Shown here: positions 5,465 through 7,006 of the stretch, one piece after another
Layout: each line of letters begins with the position of its first letter
How positions within the stretch are numbered: the stretch's first letter is position 1
Origin: Leptolyngbyaceae cyanobacterium SM1_3_5
Lineage (GTDB): Bacteria > Cyanobacteriota > Cyanobacteriia > Elainellales > Elainellaceae
Length of the DNA stretch: 7,006 nt
Assembly (NCBI GenBank): GCA_012031475.1
Contig: JAAUTJ010000249.1
Location: 1-7,006, forward strand
Reading direction: 5' to 3'
Program-made: the position numbers and the translations under genes
The notes under the pieces: generated by a model
What the model was told of the DNA's origin: nothing
The model's database searches: none
Seen by the model: only the letters and a program-made list of their open reading frames with translations

Positions 5465-5633
5465 TCAATGTAGATGCGACGAAACTGCTAGTTTTACTGG
5501 GGTTTGCAAGCCTTTGTCTAACACAAAATTTAGCCAAATTTCAAAGAATAGTCGCGAGTTCAATATCAGGATAGAGGGGCGGGCAAAGTTGCTTGAAGAT
5601 CGATTTGACAAGCGTTGGAAATGATGGTGGCAT
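5465..5633 (-). pseudogene. N-terminal relic of an IS4-type transposase
   Basis: On the minus strand an ATG at 5633 starts MPPSFPTLVKSIFKQL, continuing with CPPLYPD. After a one-base slip near 5560 the sequence goes on as LNSRLFFEIWLNFVLDKGL. The pattern (short basic start, LVKSIxK, YPxLNxxLFFxxWLxFVLDxxL) is what I remember for the first 50 residues of a cyanobacterial IS4 (DDE_Tnp_1) transposase. After about 5504 the similarity ends; the frame closes at 5465 in unrelated sequence (QTPVKLAVSSHLH). None of the catalytic domain is left, and I see no terminal repeats. The assignment is from memory of the family, not from a search. Confidence 0.45.
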
Positions 5634-5923
5634 TCAGGTATTATTTTTCTATTGGGCGGTGGAATACTGGACTCTGCTCCCATTTTTTCTAGATTGAGCT
5701 ATCTTTCAACGCTTCTGGAAGAAGGCTTGAGTGAAAGCAGTCCATTCTGTATGTCTGGTTTTGGGGATGCCCTACAGGTTTGAAGAGAGGGTGGTCTTTC
5801 TGCAATGGCTTGGACAATCAAAATCAAGCTAACAGACGATCGATCCCTCCCCATCCAGAAGTTCACCCCAAAATCCGCGATCGCCTCGCTTAAAATAGAA
5901 AAATTCTTTCCTCCAAATTCTTC
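5634..5923. other. intergenic stretch, no gene seen
   Basis: I find no coding sequence that looks real on either strand and no clear repeat. Near its right end TAAAAT at 5891-5896 lies 27 bases before the permease start and could be a -10 box, but no good -35 hexamer sits at the right distance. A GCGATCGC at 5877-5884 shows that this end belongs to the host chromosome. Confidence 0.5.
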
Positions 5924-6754
5924 ATGCAGCGGCAGAACGCACTCCGAAATCTGGGAACCTATTTGCTGCTCAGCAGCATAGCGATCGCCATGCTGCTGCC
6001 GCTGCTGTGGTTGCTCAGCACCGCCTTCAAATCGTCTGGCGAAGACATCTTTCAATTTCCACCGCGCCTCATCCCAGCAGAGCCGACGATCGCCAACTTC
6101 ATCACCGTCTGGCAAACCAACCCCTTCAGCCAATACTTATTCAACAGCACGATTGTCGCCGTCCTCACCGTCGTCCTAAACCTGCTGTTTTGTTCGCTAG
6201 CGGCTTACCCACTTGCCCGACTCAACTTTCGCGGACGGGACGCTTTATTTGCCCTCGTGGTTGCCACAATCTTGATCCCGTTTCAGATCGTGATGATCCC
6301 GCTGTACGTGCTGGCCGTTCGGCTTGATTTACGCAACAGCTATTTGGGATTGCTGTTTCCAGCGATCGCTTCCGCCTTCGGCATCTTTCTTTTGCGTCAA
6401 GCCTTCCAAGCCGTCCCCAAAGAACTCGAAGAAGCCGCTCGCATGGATGGCTGCTCAGAACTCGAAATTTGGTGGTGTGTCATGCTGCCCTCGATCCGTC
6501 CGGCTTTGGTGACATTGGCAATTTTTGTGTTTATTGGGTCGTGGAGCGATTTTCTATGGCCGCTGCTGATTCTCGATCGCCCCGAATACTACACCTTGCC
6601 GCTCGGCGTCGCCAAACTCGCAGGCGCATTCTCGCTCGACTGGCGCTTAATTGCAGCCGGATCAGTGATTTCGATCGCTCCGATTCTGCTGTTTTTCCTC
6701 GTCATGCAGCGCTACATTGTGCCGACTGAGGCCGGAAGCGGCGTCAAAGGCTAG
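5924..6754 (+). CDS. carbohydrate ABC transporter permease, MalG type
   Basis: One of the two membrane subunits of a sugar importer (CUT1 class), passing substrate from a periplasmic binding protein through the inner membrane with energy from a cytoplasmic ATPase. The 276 residues are the usual family length and unbroken. Hydrophobic segments fall at about 12-33, 70-97, 107-132, 139-160, 193-215 and 242-263, giving six helices. The loop before helix five carries the ATPase-docking EAA motif (E170-A-A, G176, I182, P189: EEAARMDGCSELEIWWCVMLP). The C-terminus, GSGVKG, is a normal ending for this group. The ATG at 5924 fits the family N-terminus, though it has no clear Shine-Dalgarno sequence. 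No partner permease, binding protein or ATPase is in the window, so the sugar cannot be named. The large opposite-strand frame at 5699-6133 is not a gene. Confidence 0.9.
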   Translation: MQRQNALRNLGTYLLLSSIAIAMLLPLLWLLSTAFKSSGEDIFQFPPRLIPAEPTIANFITVWQTNPFSQYLFNSTIVAVLTVVLNLLFCSLAAYPLARLNFRGRDALFALVVATILIPFQIVMIPLYVLAVRLDLRNSYLGLLFPAIASAFGIFLLRQAFQAVPKELEEAARMDGCSELEIWWCVMLPSIRPALVTLAIFVFIGSWSDFLWPLLILDRPEYYTLPLGVAKLAGAFSLDWRLIAAGSVISIAPILLFFLVMQRYIVPTEAGSGVKG

Positions 6755-6766
6755 TGGTCTGTCACG

Positions 6767-6928
6767 TTAAATTTTGTGAGTTCCTGGAACAATATTCTCA
6801 ATGTTAGGTTGACCCAGCCATTGTTCCGGGAACGCCCCCATGCCAAACGCTAATACCACCTCCAAGCCTTTGGCCTTGGCAACTAGACGCACTAAACTCT
6901 CCGATTGATGCGTATTCAAGCAATTCAT
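6767..6928 (-). pseudogene. fragment resembling an IS630-type transposase
   Basis: A 53-residue minus-strand frame starts at ATG 6928 and ends at TAA 6769-6767. Its beginning, LNTHQSESLVRLVAKA, resembles the segment around the second catalytic Asp region of IS630-type DDE transposases, (D)NLNTHQSESLVRLVA. Here the Asp position is replaced (NCLNTH). The rest (GLEVVLAFGMGAFPEQW...) does not match what I know of the family, so at most a scrap survives between unrelated bases. The fragment begins just after the permease stop. The identification is from memory and tentative. Confidence 0.35.
6780..6833. repeat. paired GTTCCNGGAAC palindromes forming a larger inverted repeat
   Basis: GTTCCTGGAAC (6780-6790) and GTTCCGGGAAC (6823-6833) are each 5+1+5 palindromes, with starts 43 bp apart. 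Counting the neighbouring AAT/ATT, the 14-base arms 6780-6793 and 6820-6833 are complementary at 13 of 14 positions, with a 26-base spacer. It could be two operator half-sites, a structure in the mobile-element remnant, or a terminator region for the permease. Confidence 0.6.
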
Positions 6929-6956
6929 AACCAAGTGCTAGGCAGTGTTTTAAAAC

Positions 6957-7006
6957 TCTCGGAAAGCCCTCCCTCCCAATTCTGGTGGGCTTCCGGAGTC
7001 CTCAAA
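6957..7006. other. window end: skewed repeat-like sequence, no gene
   Basis: The minus strand is purine-rich, with CCAGAATTGGGAGGGAGGG at about 6967-6985. This resembles a degraded form of the common cyanobacterial repeat built on CCCCCAGAATTGGGGG. Both strands meet stops around 6950. It may belong to an element that continues outside the window. Confidence 0.3.

Noticed and set aside
5699..6133. Minus-strand open frame of 144 residues upstream of and across the permease start
   Set aside because: It overlaps about 210 bases of well-conserved permease sequence, and its translation has low-complexity Q/R-rich runs typical of an antisense shadow.
1..7006. tRNA, rRNA or riboswitch
   Set aside because: I saw no cloverleaf-like set of stems, no conserved rRNA stretches and no known riboswitch core on either strand.

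Overview
This window looks like a piece of a cyanobacterial chromosome. The main sign is the cyanobacterial palindrome GCGATCGC (HIP1), which I count nine times in 7 kb (starting at 8, 759, 1672, 3231, 3297, 3905, 5877, 5981 and 6362). About 0.1 would be expected by chance. The gene content agrees: a cellulose synthase pair, an RTX-type GDSL esterase, a sugar ABC permease, and remains of three transposon families common in filamentous cyanobacteria. I cannot name the genus.

Layout. Positions 1-2922 (+) carry the 3' end of a BcsB-like gene, overlapped by four bases with bcsA. The bcsA reading frame is broken twice, at about 765-769 and 1262-1264, and each break fits the loss of one base. Restoring those bases gives an unbroken synthase of about 855 residues: membrane segments, GT2 catalytic domain with all key motifs, then PilZ. 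A 14-bp tandem repeat and a strong hairpin (2933-3027) separate bcsA from a convergent gene. That gene, 3031-4360 (-), is a secreted-type GDSL/SGNH esterase with RTX calcium-binding repeats and a type I secretion C-terminal domain. It too is broken by two apparent one-base losses.

Upstream of the esterase, 4443-4597 is an AT-rich block bounded by 21-bp inverted repeats (19/21 matches) with an 11-bp perfect hairpin inside: a MITE-like element or an unusual regulatory structure. Next comes an ISKra4-family insertion sequence (4607-5407) with matching ends. Its transposase has lost the middle of its catalytic domain and has a U UUU UUA slippery heptamer exactly where the frame changes. Positions 5408-5923 hold the start of a broken IS4-type transposase (5465-5633, -) and otherwise no gene. 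Positions 5924-6754 (+) are an intact MalG-type permease with no partner genes in view. The last 250 bp hold a fragment resembling an IS630-type transposase (-), a pair of GTTCCNGGAAC palindromes and a purine/pyrimidine-skewed repeat.

How it fits together. The left part is a c-di-GMP-controlled cellulose module: BcsB guides the glucan outward and BcsA polymerises UDP-glucose when its PilZ domain binds c-di-GMP. The esterase and the permease are separate functions, now divided by a strip of decayed mobile DNA. The four one-base losses in bcsA and the esterase all go the same way and leave otherwise well-conserved protein. They may be real decay or systematic errors of the assembly, and the sequence alone cannot decide.
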